NCBI RefSeq assembly: GCF_901542415.1
Contig: NZ_CABEHV010000004.1
Span: forward strand, 868,001-932,000
Source of the DNA: Streptococcus mitis
Lineage (GTDB): Bacteria > Bacillota > Bacilli > Lactobacillales > Streptococcaceae
Direction of reading: 5' to 3'
DNA: 64,000 bases
Part shown: in pieces, positions 1 through 8,613 of the stretch
Numbering within the stretch: the first letter of the stretch is position 1
Layout of the letters: each line of letters starts with the position of its first letter
Notes under the pieces: model-generated
Databases searched by the model: none
Seen by the model: only the letters and a program-made list of their open reading frames with translations
Told to the model about the DNA's origin: nothing
Position numbers and translations under genes: made by a program

Positions 1-836
1 AGAATCACGTCATAAAAATGAGGAAGAACCTTCTTTTTGGTCAGGTAAAGTAAGAAGACAGTTAGAGTTATCCAAGCGAGCAGACCCAGTATGGCTTCTG
101 TCGAAAAAGGCTCCACTGCTATTTTGTAAAAGAGATGAAGAGGATAAAGGAGAAATGGAATGTCTCTAACTTTGTCAACAATACTTCCAAAAGTCGACTG
201 TAGAAAGAGGACAAATATTAAAGGTATGAGAACTCCTATCCCAATCATCACATTCGCAAAAATAGACTGATACTTTCTGAAGACCCTAGTCTGAGCCAAG
301 AAATGTACTGCCACTACCATCACTAAAGTAACAGAGACAAATAATAGGGCCAAGGACAGCAGCATCAAAGGCAAGCCAAGCCAAAGAGAAGGTGCTAGCC
401 TAATGTAGAGGACTAGAAAATAAGCTAGGATTGGTACAATTCCAGGCAGAGCTGGCAAGAGGACAGACAGTCCTTTAGCAATTATAATCTCTGATTCTTT
501 AAAGGCATAAGGCCTATACGATACCAAGTCCTTACTCTCATAAAAGACATTGTAAAATGCAGTGAAAGAAGTTGAAAAGGCAAGCACTAGTAAAATAGCA
601 ACCATGCTACTAAAAAAACTTGGTATTTCCTCAAAAGGAAAACGAAAAGCTATATTTATAAACATGAAAAGCATCAAGAGACTAGAAAAAATGTAAGAAC
701 TTAGGACTCTAGCGGAAACATTTACTTTTTTCCCAGGATTCTTAGCCTGCTTCTTTCGTAGGTTAGCCAGATTAGCTTCTTGAGATGAATAGAGGATATT
801 GATATCAACTAATTTTTTAATGACCTTGAGACGCAT
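1..836 (-). CDS. ABC exporter permease, C-terminus cut off by window edge
   Basis: Reading from an ATG at 836 with a good AGGAGG site just upstream, the frame stays open to the window edge. It begins MRLKVIKKLVDINILYSS and contains several long hydrophobic stretches separated by short loops, as expected for a multi-span ABC-2 type permease. It overlaps the end of the ATPase gene by 20 bases, so the two are translationally coupled and probably form one exporter. The substrate cannot be read from the sequence. The C-terminal part lies outside the window. Confidence 0.8.
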   Translation of the reverse strand, partial: MRLKVIKKLVDINILYSSQEANLANLRKKQAKNPGKKVNVSARVLSSYIFSSLLMLFMFINIAFRFPFEEIPSFFSSMVAILLVLAFSTSFTAFYNVFYESKDLVSYRPYAFKESEIIIAKGLSVLLPALPGIVPILAYFLVLYIRLAPSLWLGLPLMLLSLALLFVSVTLVMVVAVHFLAQTRVFRKYQSIFANVMIGIGVLIPLIFVLFLQSTFGSIVDKVRDIPFLLYPLHLFYKIAVEPFSTEAILGLLAWITLTVFLLYLTKKKVLPHFYDVI

Positions 837-1566
837 CTGAAACCTCCTCTTTTCTACCGGCAAGGCTAAGGTAGATACTCTCCAAAGACTGGTCTGGATG
901 GTCTTTTCTCAAGTCCTCTACGCTACCACAATAAATCAAATGCCCCTTTTTCAAAATAGCAATCCGATCACAGACTTGCTCAGCTACCTCTAGGACATGA
1001 GTTGAAAACAAGACTGTCTTGCCTTTTTGTGCATGTTCCTTCATCATTTGCTTCAAATCAAAAGCAGCCTGGGGATCCAAACCAGTCAAGGGTTCGTCCA
1101 AGACCCAAATATCAGGATCAGACAAGAGTGCCCCAATGACAAAGACTTTCTGACGCATTCCGTGAGAAAGGGTTTCAATAACCTGATAGCGGTTTTCAGC
1201 AAAATCAAAAACACTCAATAGCCTAGCTAGACTAGCCTCCAAATCAGAGCTAGTCAGATCATAGGATGAAGCAATCAATTCCCAAAATTCATTGGCCGTT
1301 AAGCGTAAAAATAAGTCAGGCGAGTCTGCTACGTAGCCAATCTTTCGTTTAATAGCTAAACGATTTTCCGATAACTCCTGACCGTCTACTAAAATACGAC
1401 CACTGCTGGGCGAAATGATACTGACTAAGGATTTTATGGTGGTCGATTTCCCAGCCCCATTATGGCCAATCAAGCCCATAATCTCCCCATTTTCCATCTG
1501 CAAATTGAGATTGCTCAAAGCCTCTTTATTACCATACACCTTACTAACATTTTGAAATTCAATCAT
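817..1566 (-). CDS. ABC transporter ATP-binding protein
   Basis: A 249-residue ATPase starting MIEFQNVSKVYGNKEALS. Walker A (GHNGAGKST), an ABC signature in the divergent form LSHGMRQK, Walker B (DIWVLDEPLTGLD) and the switch histidine (STHVLE) are all visible. The frame is open upstream to 1623, but the ATG at 1566 fits the family N-terminus, so I chose it. The gene overlaps the permease start, making an exporter pair of the type often used for peptides, antibiotics or unknown cargo. Substrate unknown. Confidence 0.9.
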   Translation of the reverse strand: MIEFQNVSKVYGNKEALSNLNLQMENGEIMGLIGHNGAGKSTTIKSLVSIISPSSGRILVDGQELSENRLAIKRKIGYVADSPDLFLRLTANEFWELIASSYDLTSSDLEASLARLLSVFDFAENRYQVIETLSHGMRQKVFVIGALLSDPDIWVLDEPLTGLDPQAAFDLKQMMKEHAQKGKTVLFSTHVLEVAEQVCDRIAILKKGHLIYCGSVEDLRKDHPDQSLESIYLSLAGRKEEVSDASQGH

Positions 1567-1671
1567 GGGATGACTCCTATCTTTATCTATATTACATACT
1601 ATTATACTAGCACGTTGATACAAAAAATCAATACTTTATTTTAAGTAGTTAAAATAGTTTCCTTCTATCTT

Positions 1672-1710
1672 ATGCAAACGTTGGCGCTAACCAATACTTT
1701 ATGATAGAAT
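1672..1710 (+). promoter_or_regulatory. amylase promoter overlapped by a catabolite-responsive element
   Basis: ATGCAAACGTTGGCG at 1672-1686 matches the cre consensus at all but the last position or two. It overlaps a -35-like TTGGCG (1681-1686); TAGAAT (1705-1710) follows after 18 bases. CcpA bound here would block the promoter, which suits an alpha-amylase gene. The site is seen in the sequence; the regulation is inferred. Confidence 0.6.
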
Positions 1711-1743
1711 AAAGAACAAGATTGACAAGTAAGAGGAAACATC

Positions 1744-3198
1744 ATGCAAAATCAAACACTCATGCAATACTTTGAATGGTATCTGCCTCACGACGGCCAA
1801 CACTGGACGCGCCTAGCTGAAGATGCTCCACACCTAGCTCATCTGGGGATTAGCCACGTCTGGATGCCACCAGCTTTTAAGGCAACCAATGAAAAAGATG
1901 TCGGCTATGGGGTCTATGACTTATTCGACCTAGGAGAGTTTAACCAAAAAGGTACTATCCGCACCAAGTATGGTTTCAAAGAAGACTATCTTCAAGCTAT
2001 TCAAACCCTAAAAGCACAGGGAATCCAGCCTATGGCCGATGTGGTACTCAATCACAAGGCTGCAGCCGATCACATGGAAGCCTTTCAGGTTATTGAAGTG
2101 GATCCTGTAGACCGTACAGTTGAACTTGGGGAACCCTTCACCATCAATGGCTGGACTAGCTTTACCTTCGATGGTCGCCAAGATACTTACAATGACTTCC
2201 ACTGGCACTGGTATCACTTCACAGGTACAGACTACGATGCCAAACGCCGTAAGTCTGGTATTTATCTCATCCAAGGGGACAACAAGGGCTGGGCAAATGA
2301 GGAATTGGTCGATAACGAAAATGGTAACTACGACTACCTCATGTATGCCGACCTAGACTTTAAACATCCTGAAGTGATCAAAAATATCTATGACTGGGCT
2401 GACTGGTTCATGGAAACAACTGGTATTGCTGGTTTCCGCTTGGATGCCGTCAAACACATCGACTCCTTCTTTATGCGCAATTTCATCCGCGATATGAAGG
2501 AAAAATATGGTGAGGATTTCTATGTTTTTGGTGAATTTTGGAACCCAGACAAGGAAGCCAATCTGGACTATCTTGAAAAAACAGAAGAACGCTTTGACCT
2601 TGTCGATGTTCGACTCCACCAGAATCTCTTTGATGCTAGCCGAGCTGGTTCTAACTACGACCTTCGTGGCATTTTCACGGATAGCTTGGTTGAACTCAAG
2701 CCCGACAAGGCTGTAACCTTTGTCGACAACCATGATACTCAAAGAGGACAAGCCCTTGAGTCAACTGTTGAAGAATGGTTCAAACCAGCAGCCTATGCAC
2801 TCATTCTGCTACGCCAAAATGGACTGCCATGTGTCTTTTACGGAGACTACTATGGTATTTCAGGGCAGTATGCTCAACAAGATTTCAAAGAAGTCCTTGA
2901 CCTCCTCCTAGCCATCCGAAAAGATTTGGCCTATGGAGAACAAACAGACTACTTTGATGACGCAAACTGTATCGGTTGGGTACGTTCAGGTGCTGAAAAT
3001 CAATCCCCAATAGCAGTCTTGATTTCAAATGACCAAGAAAACAGCAAATCAATGTTTGTCGGCCAAGAATGGGCTAACCAAACCTTTGTAGATTTACTCG
3101 AAAACCACCAAGGTCAAGTTACAATTGATGAGGAAGGTTATGGACAATTTCCAGTCTCAACTGCTTCGGTAAGTGTCTGGGCAGCTAATACAATCTAA
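1744..3198 (+). CDS. cytoplasmic alpha-amylase (GH13)
   Basis: A 484-residue glycoside hydrolase family 13 enzyme hydrolysing alpha-1,4-glucan links. The classical regions are visible: the DVVLNHK region, GFRLDAVKHID with the nucleophile Asp, FGEFW with the acid/base Glu, and FVDNHDTQ with the transition-state Asp. There is no signal peptide, so it should act inside the cell on imported maltodextrins or stored glucan. Length and N-terminus (MQNQTLMQYFEWYLP) fit the intracellular amylase group. It is a single-gene unit with its own promoter and terminator; the cre site upstream suggests catabolite repression. Confidence 0.93.
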   Translation: MQNQTLMQYFEWYLPHDGQHWTRLAEDAPHLAHLGISHVWMPPAFKATNEKDVGYGVYDLFDLGEFNQKGTIRTKYGFKEDYLQAIQTLKAQGIQPMADVVLNHKAAADHMEAFQVIEVDPVDRTVELGEPFTINGWTSFTFDGRQDTYNDFHWHWYHFTGTDYDAKRRKSGIYLIQGDNKGWANEELVDNENGNYDYLMYADLDFKHPEVIKNIYDWADWFMETTGIAGFRLDAVKHIDSFFMRNFIRDMKEKYGEDFYVFGEFWNPDKEANLDYLEKTEERFDLVDVRLHQNLFDASRAGSNYDLRGIFTDSLVELKPDKAVTFVDNHDTQRGQALESTVEEWFKPAAYALILLRQNGLPCVFYGDYYGISGQYAQQDFKEVLDLLLAIRKDLAYGEQTDYFDDANCIGWVRSGAENQSPIAVLISNDQENSKSMFVGQEWANQTFVDLLENHQGQVTIDEEGYGQFPVSTASVSVWAANTI

Positions 3199-3213
3199 TA
3201 GCTAATGATAATC

Positions 3214-3245
3214 AAGCCAGATCCAATCGGATTTGGCTTTTTGGC
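3214..3245 (+). terminator. rho-independent terminator of the amylase gene
   Basis: AAGCCAGATCC at 3214-3224 pairs with GGATTTGGCTT at 3229-3239 (one G-U pair) around a 4-base loop, followed by a short T run. Confidence 0.8.
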
Positions 3246-3253
3246 ATTCACAT

Positions 3254-3281
3254 AAAGACCTACCCAAATGGATAGATCTTT
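3254..3281 (-). terminator. probable terminator of alaS
   Basis: An imperfect hairpin with G-U pairs lies just past the alaS stop: AAAGACCTACCC and GGATAGATCTTT around AAAT. Its T run on the minus strand is only three bases, so termination may be weak. Confidence 0.5.
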
Positions 3282-3287
3282 ATTTTC

Positions 3288-5906
3288 TTATAATTTACCT
3301 GCTACTGCATCCAACAATTCTTGGATCTTAGCTTGGTTGCTTCCTCCTGCCATGGCCATGTCTGGTTTACCACCACCACGTCCATCGACGATTGGTGCCA
3401 ATTCTTTGACAAGGTTTCCTGCATGAAGGTCTTTTGTCTTGCTTGCTACAAGGACATTGACTTTGTCACCGATAGCAGCAACAAGGACAAGAAGATCAGA
3501 GTAATCTTTTTGTTTCCAGTTATCCGCAAAGGTACGAAGAGCACCAGCATCAGATACAGATACTTGGCTAGCAATGTAACGGTGACCATTGACTTCCTGA
3601 ACATCCTTGAAGATATCGCCTGCGGCTGCAGCTGCGGCTTTTTCTTTCAACTCAGCATTTTCTTTTTGCAATTGACGAAGTTGTTCTTGAAGTCCTTCTA
3701 CCTTGTGAGGTACTTCCTTGACTTGAGGTGCTTTCAAGGTTGCTGCGACAGCTTTAAGAGCGTCTTCTTGTTCACGGTAGGCTTCAAAGGCTTCCTTACC
3801 AGTCACTGCCAAGATACGGCGAGTTCCTGAACCGATACCTTCTTCTTTGACAATCTTGAAGAGGCCAATTTCAGAAGTGTTGCCAACGTGGGTACCACCA
3901 CAAAGCTCGATAGAGTAGTCACCGATAGTAACAACACGGACTTCCTTGCCGTATTTCTCACCAAAGAGAGCCATAGCTCCCATTTCTTTAGCAGTGTCAA
4001 TATCCGTTTCAACTGTCTTCACTTCAAGAGCTTCCCAGATTTTCTCGTTGACTTGCTGCTCAATCGCACGCAATTCTTCAGCAGTTACAGCTTGGAAGTG
4101 GGTAAAGTCAAAGCGAAGGAATTCAACTTCATTAAGAGATCCTGCCTGAGTTGCATGGCTTCCAAGGATATTGTGAAGGGCAGCGTGAAGCAAGTGAGTC
4201 GCAGTGTGGTTTTTCATGACACGGTGACGACGATTTGTATCAATTGCCAAGGTATATTCTTGGTTCAAGGCAAGCGGTGCAAGAACTTCAACCGTGTGAA
4301 GTGCTTGTCCGTTTGGTGCTTTTTGAACATTGGTCACAGTAGCTACAACCTTGTCTGACCCATCCAAAATTTGTCCATGGTCAGCGACCTGTCCACCCAT
4401 TTCAGCATAGAATGGAGTCTCTGCAAAGATAAGTGAGGCAGTTCCTTCTGACACAGCTTCTACTCCTGCATTGTCAGCCACGATAGCCACCAATTTAGAA
4501 GATAATTGGCTAGCATTGTAGTTGAAGACACTTTCTACAGTGATGTTTTGAAGGGTTTCATTTTGCATACCCATTGAACCACCTTTAACAGCTGACGCAC
4601 GCGCGCGTTCTTGCTGTTCTTTCATGGCTGCTTCAAATCCTTCACGGTCAACAGTCATCCCAGCTTCTTCAGCGATTTCTTCAGTCAATTCAACTGGGAA
4701 TCCATAAGTGTCATAAAGTTTGAATACATCTTGACCAGCAATGACAGATTGACCTTTTTCTTTCAAGTCAGCTACAATGCCTTGGGCAAAGTGTTGACCT
4801 GAGTGAAGGGTACGAGCAAATGATTCTTCTTCGCTCTTAACGATTTTTTCGATAAAGTCACGTTTTTCAAGCACTTCTGGGTAGTAGCTTTCCATGATTT
4901 TTCCAACCGTTGGAACAAGTTTGTAAAGGAAAGGCTCGTTGATACCCAATTTTTGACCATGCATAGAAGCACGACGGAGTAAACGACGAAGGACATAACC
5001 ACGACCTTCATTTCCTGGAAGGGCACCATCACCGATAGCAAATGAAAGTGAACGGATGTGGTCAGCGATAACCTTAAAGCTCATGTTATCGCCATCTTGG
5101 TCATAAACCTTACCAGACAATTTCTCCACTTCACGGATGATCGGCATGAAGAGGTCCGTTTCAAAGTTGGTCTTAGCCCCTTGGATAACGGCCACCAAAC
5201 GCTCCAAACCAGCGCCCGTATCAATATTCTTGTGTGGCAATTCCTTGTATTCGCTACGAGGAACAGCAGGATCTGCGTTAAATTGTGACAAAACGATGTT
5301 CCAGATTTCGATGTAACGGTCGTTTTCAATATCTTCTGCAAGCAGGCGAAGTCCAATATTTTCTGGGTCAAAGGCTTCCCCACGGTCAAAGAAAATCTCT
5401 GTATCAGGTCCAGAAGGTCCTGCACCGATTTCCCAGAAGTTGTCCTCGATTGGAATCAAGTGACTTGGGTCCACTCCTACTGCAATCCAGCGGTTGTAAG
5501 AATCTTTATCGTCTGGATAGTAGGTCATGTAAAGTTTCTCAGCTGGGAAGTCAAACCATTCTGGGCTTGTCAAAAGCTCATAAGCCCAAGTGATAGCTTC
5601 GTCACGGAAGTAATCCCCGATAGAGAAGTTCCCCAACATTTCAAACATGGTATGGTGACGTGCAGTCTTCCCTACGTTTTCAATATCGTTGGTACGGATA
5701 GCCTTTTGGGCATTGGTAATACGTGGATTTTCAGGGATAATAGTCCCGTCAAAGTATTTCTTAAGGGTTGCTACCCCAGAATTAATCCACAAAAGTGTTG
5801 GATCATTTACAGGAACCAAGCTGACTGATGGTTCTACAGAGTGACCTTTGGTCGCCCAGAAATCAAGCCACATTTGGCGTACTTGTGCACTAGATAGTTG
5901 TTTCAT
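3288..5906 (-). CDS. alaS: alanyl-tRNA synthetase
   Basis: An 872-residue class II synthetase that charges tRNA-Ala. Motif 2-like sequence ([14 protein letters not shown]) lies near the N-terminus. The editing domain carries HTATHLLH and the CGGTH zinc-binding motif. An Ala-rich coiled coil (residues ~735-765) and a C-terminal DHHA1-type domain with [13 protein letters not shown] follow. Length is normal for the family. It is the second gene behind a T-box leader, so expression should rise when tRNA-Ala is uncharged. The gene appears intact. Confidence 0.98.
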   Translation of the reverse strand: MKQLSSAQVRQMWLDFWATKGHSVEPSVSLVPVNDPTLLWINSGVATLKKYFDGTIIPENPRITNAQKAIRTNDIENVGKTARHHTMFEMLGNFSIGDYFRDEAITWAYELLTSPEWFDFPAEKLYMTYYPDDKDSYNRWIAVGVDPSHLIPIEDNFWEIGAGPSGPDTEIFFDRGEAFDPENIGLRLLAEDIENDRYIEIWNIVLSQFNADPAVPRSEYKELPHKNIDTGAGLERLVAVIQGAKTNFETDLFMPIIREVEKLSGKVYDQDGDNMSFKVIADHIRSLSFAIGDGALPGNEGRGYVLRRLLRRASMHGQKLGINEPFLYKLVPTVGKIMESYYPEVLEKRDFIEKIVKSEEESFARTLHSGQHFAQGIVADLKEKGQSVIAGQDVFKLYDTYGFPVELTEEIAEEAGMTVDREGFEAAMKEQQERARASAVKGGSMGMQNETLQNITVESVFNYNASQLSSKLVAIVADNAGVEAVSEGTASLIFAETPFYAEMGGQVADHGQILDGSDKVVATVTNVQKAPNGQALHTVEVLAPLALNQEYTLAIDTNRRHRVMKNHTATHLLHAALHNILGSHATQAGSLNEVEFLRFDFTHFQAVTAEELRAIEQQVNEKIWEALEVKTVETDIDTAKEMGAMALFGEKYGKEVRVVTIGDYSIELCGGTHVGNTSEIGLFKIVKEEGIGSGTRRILAVTGKEAFEAYREQEDALKAVAATLKAPQVKEVPHKVEGLQEQLRQLQKENAELKEKAAAAAAGDIFKDVQEVNGHRYIASQVSVSDAGALRTFADNWKQKDYSDLLVLVAAIGDKVNVLVASKTKDLHAGNLVKELAPIVDGRGGGKPDMAMAGGSNQAKIQELLDAVAGKL

Positions 5907-5926
5907 ATTGTCTCCTTATTACTTGT

Positions 5927-6412
5927 TTAATTTGATTGGCTTTCCAGCATTTCCACATAGTCAATCGCGACACAGAGAGAAATGACTAGGTCTGCATAAG
6001 CGTCCTCAAGGACTGTTACGTTATAAGTAGAGGTCAGATGGAAGAGTTCTTTCCTGATTTCCGCGATCAACTGATCGCGATCATCCAGTAGTTTGAAATT
6101 CAAATCCCAGATATTGCCCTCGATACGAAGCCCCAGATTATCAAACTCATACTTATCTCGCCAGAAGGTCAACTTCTTACGAATGACAAAACTCGAGCCA
6201 TCCCGAATCTGAATCTCAAAACGAGGAAGCAAGGTCAAGATTTCTTTACTGATCCGACTGACCTGTTCACCATTAGCATCATAGATGGTAAAGGTTTTAG
6301 GAATCTTAAAAAATGATCCCTCTACCTGATAGGCGATTTCTCCCCTGTCATCCTTGATAGCGAAGCGTTCGCCTCCAAGACGAAACTTTTGTTTGACAAG
6401 AAATGTTTTCAT
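5927..6412 (-). CDS. LURP-one-related / tubby-like protein
   Basis: A 161-residue protein rich in short beta strands with alternating hydrophobic and charged residues, of the LURP-one/YxjI type found in Gram-positives; its function is unknown. The frame can start earlier (TTG at 6424), but the ATG at 6412 has GGAGG at the right distance, and that site overlaps the upstream candidate. It lies between the T-box and alaS with 20 bases to alaS, so it is co-transcribed with the synthetase. Why it shares tRNA-Ala control is not known. Confidence 0.8.
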   Translation of the reverse strand: MKTFLVKQKFRLGGERFAIKDDRGEIAYQVEGSFFKIPKTFTIYDANGEQVSRISKEILTLLPRFEIQIRDGSSFVIRKKLTFWRDKYEFDNLGLRIEGNIWDLNFKLLDDRDQLIAEIRKELFHLTSTYNVTVLEDAYADLVISLCVAIDYVEMLESQSN

Positions 6413-6424
6413 CAACACCTCCAA

Positions 6425-6640
6425 AAATCAAAAGACAAGCTCATATCACGAAGGGCGAAAAACCGCGGTACCACCTTCATTCAATGAACTTGTCATTCTC
6501 TTATTCTTATGCAATTGTATGATTGAGTAGCATGACTTCCTAGCTTAGATGGCTCGCAGCACCGCCATTTCTCTGGACTAAGACTACTGAAAATCAATTC
6601 TCAACTTTCTTATTATAACGTTTTTTTAAGCTTGCGTCAA
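6425..6640 (-). promoter_or_regulatory. T-box leader of the alaS operon with its promoter
   Basis: On the minus strand, TTGACG (6640-6635), 17 bases and TATAAT (6617-6612) form a strong promoter. The leader carries the T-box core GGTGGTACCGCG (around 6463-6474). GACAAGTTCAT (6494-6484) can pair with ATGAGCTTGTC (6444-6434) ahead of a T-rich run, making the terminator; the T-box core lies between these arms and would form the antiterminator. Stem I includes GGTGCTGCG, where GCT would suit an Ala specifier, though I did not fold the whole leader. Terminator and antiterminator both precede the 161-residue gene. Confidence 0.88.
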
Positions 6641-6771
6641 CTGGAAATCATCTCCAGTATGTGTCGTGATTTTTGAGAAATCCTAAATTTCCATATAAAT
6701 ACATGCAGATACACGAAAGGGCTAAACATTTTTGTATGCTCAGCCCTTGACAATGATTTTTTCTTATGCTA

Positions 6772-6834
6772 TCATTTTAGTTGACTGAGTAATACAAGTG
6801 AGGTTTGTGTTACTCTGCGGAGTTGGAGGCTCAT
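6772..6834 (-). CDS. possible 20-residue peptide overlapped by an antisense RNA
   Basis: The minus strand has TTGACA (6896-6891), 16 bases, TATAAT (6874-6869), then AAAAAAGGAG exactly six bases before an ATG at 6834. The frame reads MSLQLRRVTQTSLVLLSQLK and stops at 6772. A strong promoter plus an ideal ribosome site makes translation plausible. The peptide is too polar for a typical Fst-type membrane toxin and I do not recognise it. The whole frame is covered by an opposing transcript. It could instead be a non-coding RNA. Confidence 0.4.
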   Translation of the reverse strand: MSLQLRRVTQTSLVLLSQLK

Positions 6835-6850
6835 TTCCAACTCCTTTTTT
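6782..6850 (+). ncRNA. putative 69-nt small RNA, antisense to the peptide frame
   Basis: A plus-strand promoter has TTGACA (6747-6752), 17 bases, and an extended -10 TGCTATCAT (TATCAT 6770-6775), placing the start near 6782. The RNA would fold into an 11-bp hairpin (GAGTAATACAA with TTGTGTTACTC) followed by a terminator (GGAGTTGGA 6819-6827 with TCCAACTCC 6836-6844 and six T). The terminator loop exposes sequence complementary to the start codon region of the opposite frame. I looked for CiaR-type TTTAAG repeats and did not find a pair, so it is not a csRNA by that test. Confidence 0.6.
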
Positions 6851-6868
6851 CGTTGTTTTTATATCTCT

Positions 6869-6896
6869 ATTATACCAAAATCAGGATAAATGTCAA
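6869..6896 (-). promoter_or_regulatory. strong minus-strand promoter facing the small RNA
   Basis: Consensus TTGACA and TATAAT on the minus strand, 16 bases apart. It drives transcription through the 20-residue frame toward the hairpin at 6717-6748. Confidence 0.65.
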
Positions 6897-6979
6897 TTAT
6901 TCCACGCCAAAAAAGCCCAAATCTCACTAGAAATTTTTGCTTATTTATATTTGTGTTTTCGTTAAAATTAGCACTTAAA

Positions 6980-8302
6980 TTATTTCATCTTAAATATCTT
7001 TTCTATATTTTTATGTAAACGGGGAAGTTTGTAGTCTTTAGAGTCATTTTTAGGTCGAACACTATCCGCACTGATATGATCCAATGATGTATACTTATCA
7101 TAGTCCCTCTTCCATTCTCCAAAAAATAAATCTCTTAATTTTCCTTCACGTTCTAACAATATCATATTCGCTACGGCTATCCCACCTTCACTTGTCCAAT
7201 ACATCCCTCTATGTTTCATTCTATACGTTATTTTTCTATGCTGGCTCTCCATAATCCCAATACCTGACTTTGGAAGTCCTCTCATCTCCGCTGGTTTCGT
7301 ATACTGAAAATTTCTAATTAATCTACTCGAATAATATTCAAATTTTTCTTGTCCTTCTTCACTACTAACAAAAGATTCTATAGTATCTAGTGAACGACTT
7401 AATAATTTCTTATTATGCTCTCTAATAGCTTGAAATAAGTCTTCTCTCAACTCTCTCGGATAGGACTTTGTAAATTCTTTGATTTCTTTGTTCAAGTGAT
7501 ATTCGTCCCAAAAATGCTCATGCCTCTTAACATTAAATGATTTAGCAATTTCAGTAAATACATGTGGAGTATAGCCCTTGCCACAGTCAGAATTAGTAAC
7601 TAGTACAGTCTCATTTGTAATTTCATATTCATTTTCCAATAAATCTAACAATTCTCTACGAGCTAAGCGATTATCCAATCGGATAAGCTCTTTTTTATTT
7701 TCTAGCTCAAAACGATTTGGGCCAATCTGTTTAGAACCTGTATGAACTACAAAATGTGATAAATCCATATTCTTTTTTTCAGAACCATCTTCAGTTGTTT
7801 TCACATATACACCATCTCCCTCTATGTAGATGATATCTGCTTTAATTTTTTCAATCTTCTTCTCTTCTTTAAAAAATCGATAATCATCCTTTTCTTCTAG
7901 TAATTGATTGGCTAATTTGACAACCTTATTGACTGTATCTTTAGTGACAGTTACATTATAAACCATCTCAATTGTCTCTCCTACCTGACGATAGGGTAGT
8001 TTTGTAGCTAGAACCGCAGCTTGATACAATAGTTCCTGTGAATGACGTACATTCTTTTCTAAGCCTAACATTTCATCAACTGGTATTCTACATTCACCAT
8101 TCTTATACCAACGTTTTCTAGAAAAGGTCACTTCTCCAAATGTAAAAGCTACGGTACGTTCAGCTTGATTTTTACAACGATATCCTTTTGATCTCATACT
8201 AGAACTTATCGACTCATCATACTGTGCAATATGCTGTAAAAAATTTTGTTTTGTCTTTTCTTGTTCCTGACTACTAAATCTTAATTCATCAAATTGTTTC
8301 AT
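6980..8302 (-). CDS. ISLre2-family (UPF0236) transposase
   Basis: A 440-residue protein of the UPF0236/ISLre2 transposase family, recognisable from its N-terminal KGYRCKNQAERTVAFTFG segment, the acidic IKADIIYIEGDGVYVK strand and VTNSDCGKGYTP. It appears full length and uninterrupted. It sits at the left edge of the inserted element, next to the chromosomal small RNA locus. The ends of the insertion sequence could not be fixed: I found no convincing terminal inverted repeat pair between 6860-6980 and 8343-8500. The translational start lies inside a hairpin (see 8300-8343), which may keep transposase expression low. Confidence 0.85.
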   Translation of the reverse strand: MKQFDELRFSSQEQEKTKQNFLQHIAQYDESISSSMRSKGYRCKNQAERTVAFTFGEVTFSRKRWYKNGECRIPVDEMLGLEKNVRHSQELLYQAAVLATKLPYRQVGETIEMVYNVTVTKDTVNKVVKLANQLLEEKDDYRFFKEEKKIEKIKADIIYIEGDGVYVKTTEDGSEKKNMDLSHFVVHTGSKQIGPNRFELENKKELIRLDNRLARRELLDLLENEYEITNETVLVTNSDCGKGYTPHVFTEIAKSFNVKRHEHFWDEYHLNKEIKEFTKSYPRELREDLFQAIREHNKKLLSRSLDTIESFVSSEEGQEKFEYYSSRLIRNFQYTKPAEMRGLPKSGIGIMESQHRKITYRMKHRGMYWTSEGGIAVANMILLEREGKLRDLFFGEWKRDYDKYTSLDHISADSVRPKNDSKDYKLPRLHKNIEKIFKMK

Positions 8303-8343
8303 ACAATTTTCATTTCCCTTTCAATTCTTATGAAAATTGTATG
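8300..8343. repeat. 14-bp perfect inverted repeat over the transposase start codon
   Basis: CATACAATTTTCAT (8300-8313) and ATGAAAATTGTATG (8330-8343) are exact reverse complements around a 16-base loop. The transposase ATG (8302-8300) is inside one arm, so the mRNA hairpin would bury the start codon. Confidence 0.75.
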
Positions 8344-8378
8344 ATTTTTAAAACAAGTCATCAAATTTATTTTTGTTC

Positions 8379-8433
8379 CAATAATAAAATAGGCTGTTTC
8401 TTTAAATTAAAATCAACGCCCTATTTATTATTG
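8379..8433. repeat. inverted repeat between transposase and fic
   Basis: CAATAATAAAATAGG (8379-8393) pairs almost perfectly with CCTATTTATTATTG (8420-8433), with runs of A or T on both sides. It may act as a weak two-way terminator or be part of the insertion sequence end. Apart from this and the terminator at 8501, I see nothing in 8344-8570. Confidence 0.45.
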
Positions 8434-8492
8434 AAAAATACTAAAGTGATTTAGTTAAGTACCACAAGTTCAAATGTTTCTATTTCAAGGTA

Positions 8493-8522
8493 AAAATAAA
8501 AGCCTGATATAAGAACCAGGCT
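8493..8522 (-). terminator. terminator of the parA-rhh-fic cassette
   Basis: On the minus strand AGCCTG (8522-8517), a 10-base loop and CAGGCT (8506-8501) are followed by a T-rich run. It lies 90 bases past the fic stop codon. Confidence 0.75.
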
Positions 8523-8578
8523 CAGGACAGTTGTCAGAATCATCATCTCACAACTAATATAACAGTTTTTATAATTAT

Positions 8579-8600
8579 AATTATATTTACAAATATAATT
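8579..8600. repeat. AT-only palindrome downstream of fic
   Basis: AATTATATTT, AC, AAATATAATT: a perfect 10-bp inverted repeat. The same 10-mer recurs at 9691-9700, 9721-9730 (inverted) and 10580-10589, always at gene borders of this cassette. Likely a binding site of the small ribbon-helix-helix protein or of ParA complexes (inference). Confidence 0.6.
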
Positions 8601-8613
8601 ATTACACCTTTTC

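Noticed and set aside
5285..5828. Long plus-strand frames opposite alaS
   Set aside because: Shadows of the alaS reading frame without ribosome sites or recognisable motifs.
6717..6748. Terminator of the peptide transcript
   Set aside because: AAGGGCT/AGCCCTT is a good stem but the minus strand has only TTTC after it, so I kept it as context only.
6782..6850. CiaR-controlled csRNA
   Set aside because: A single TTTAAG occurs near 6626, without the paired repeat at the promoter that csRNA genes need.
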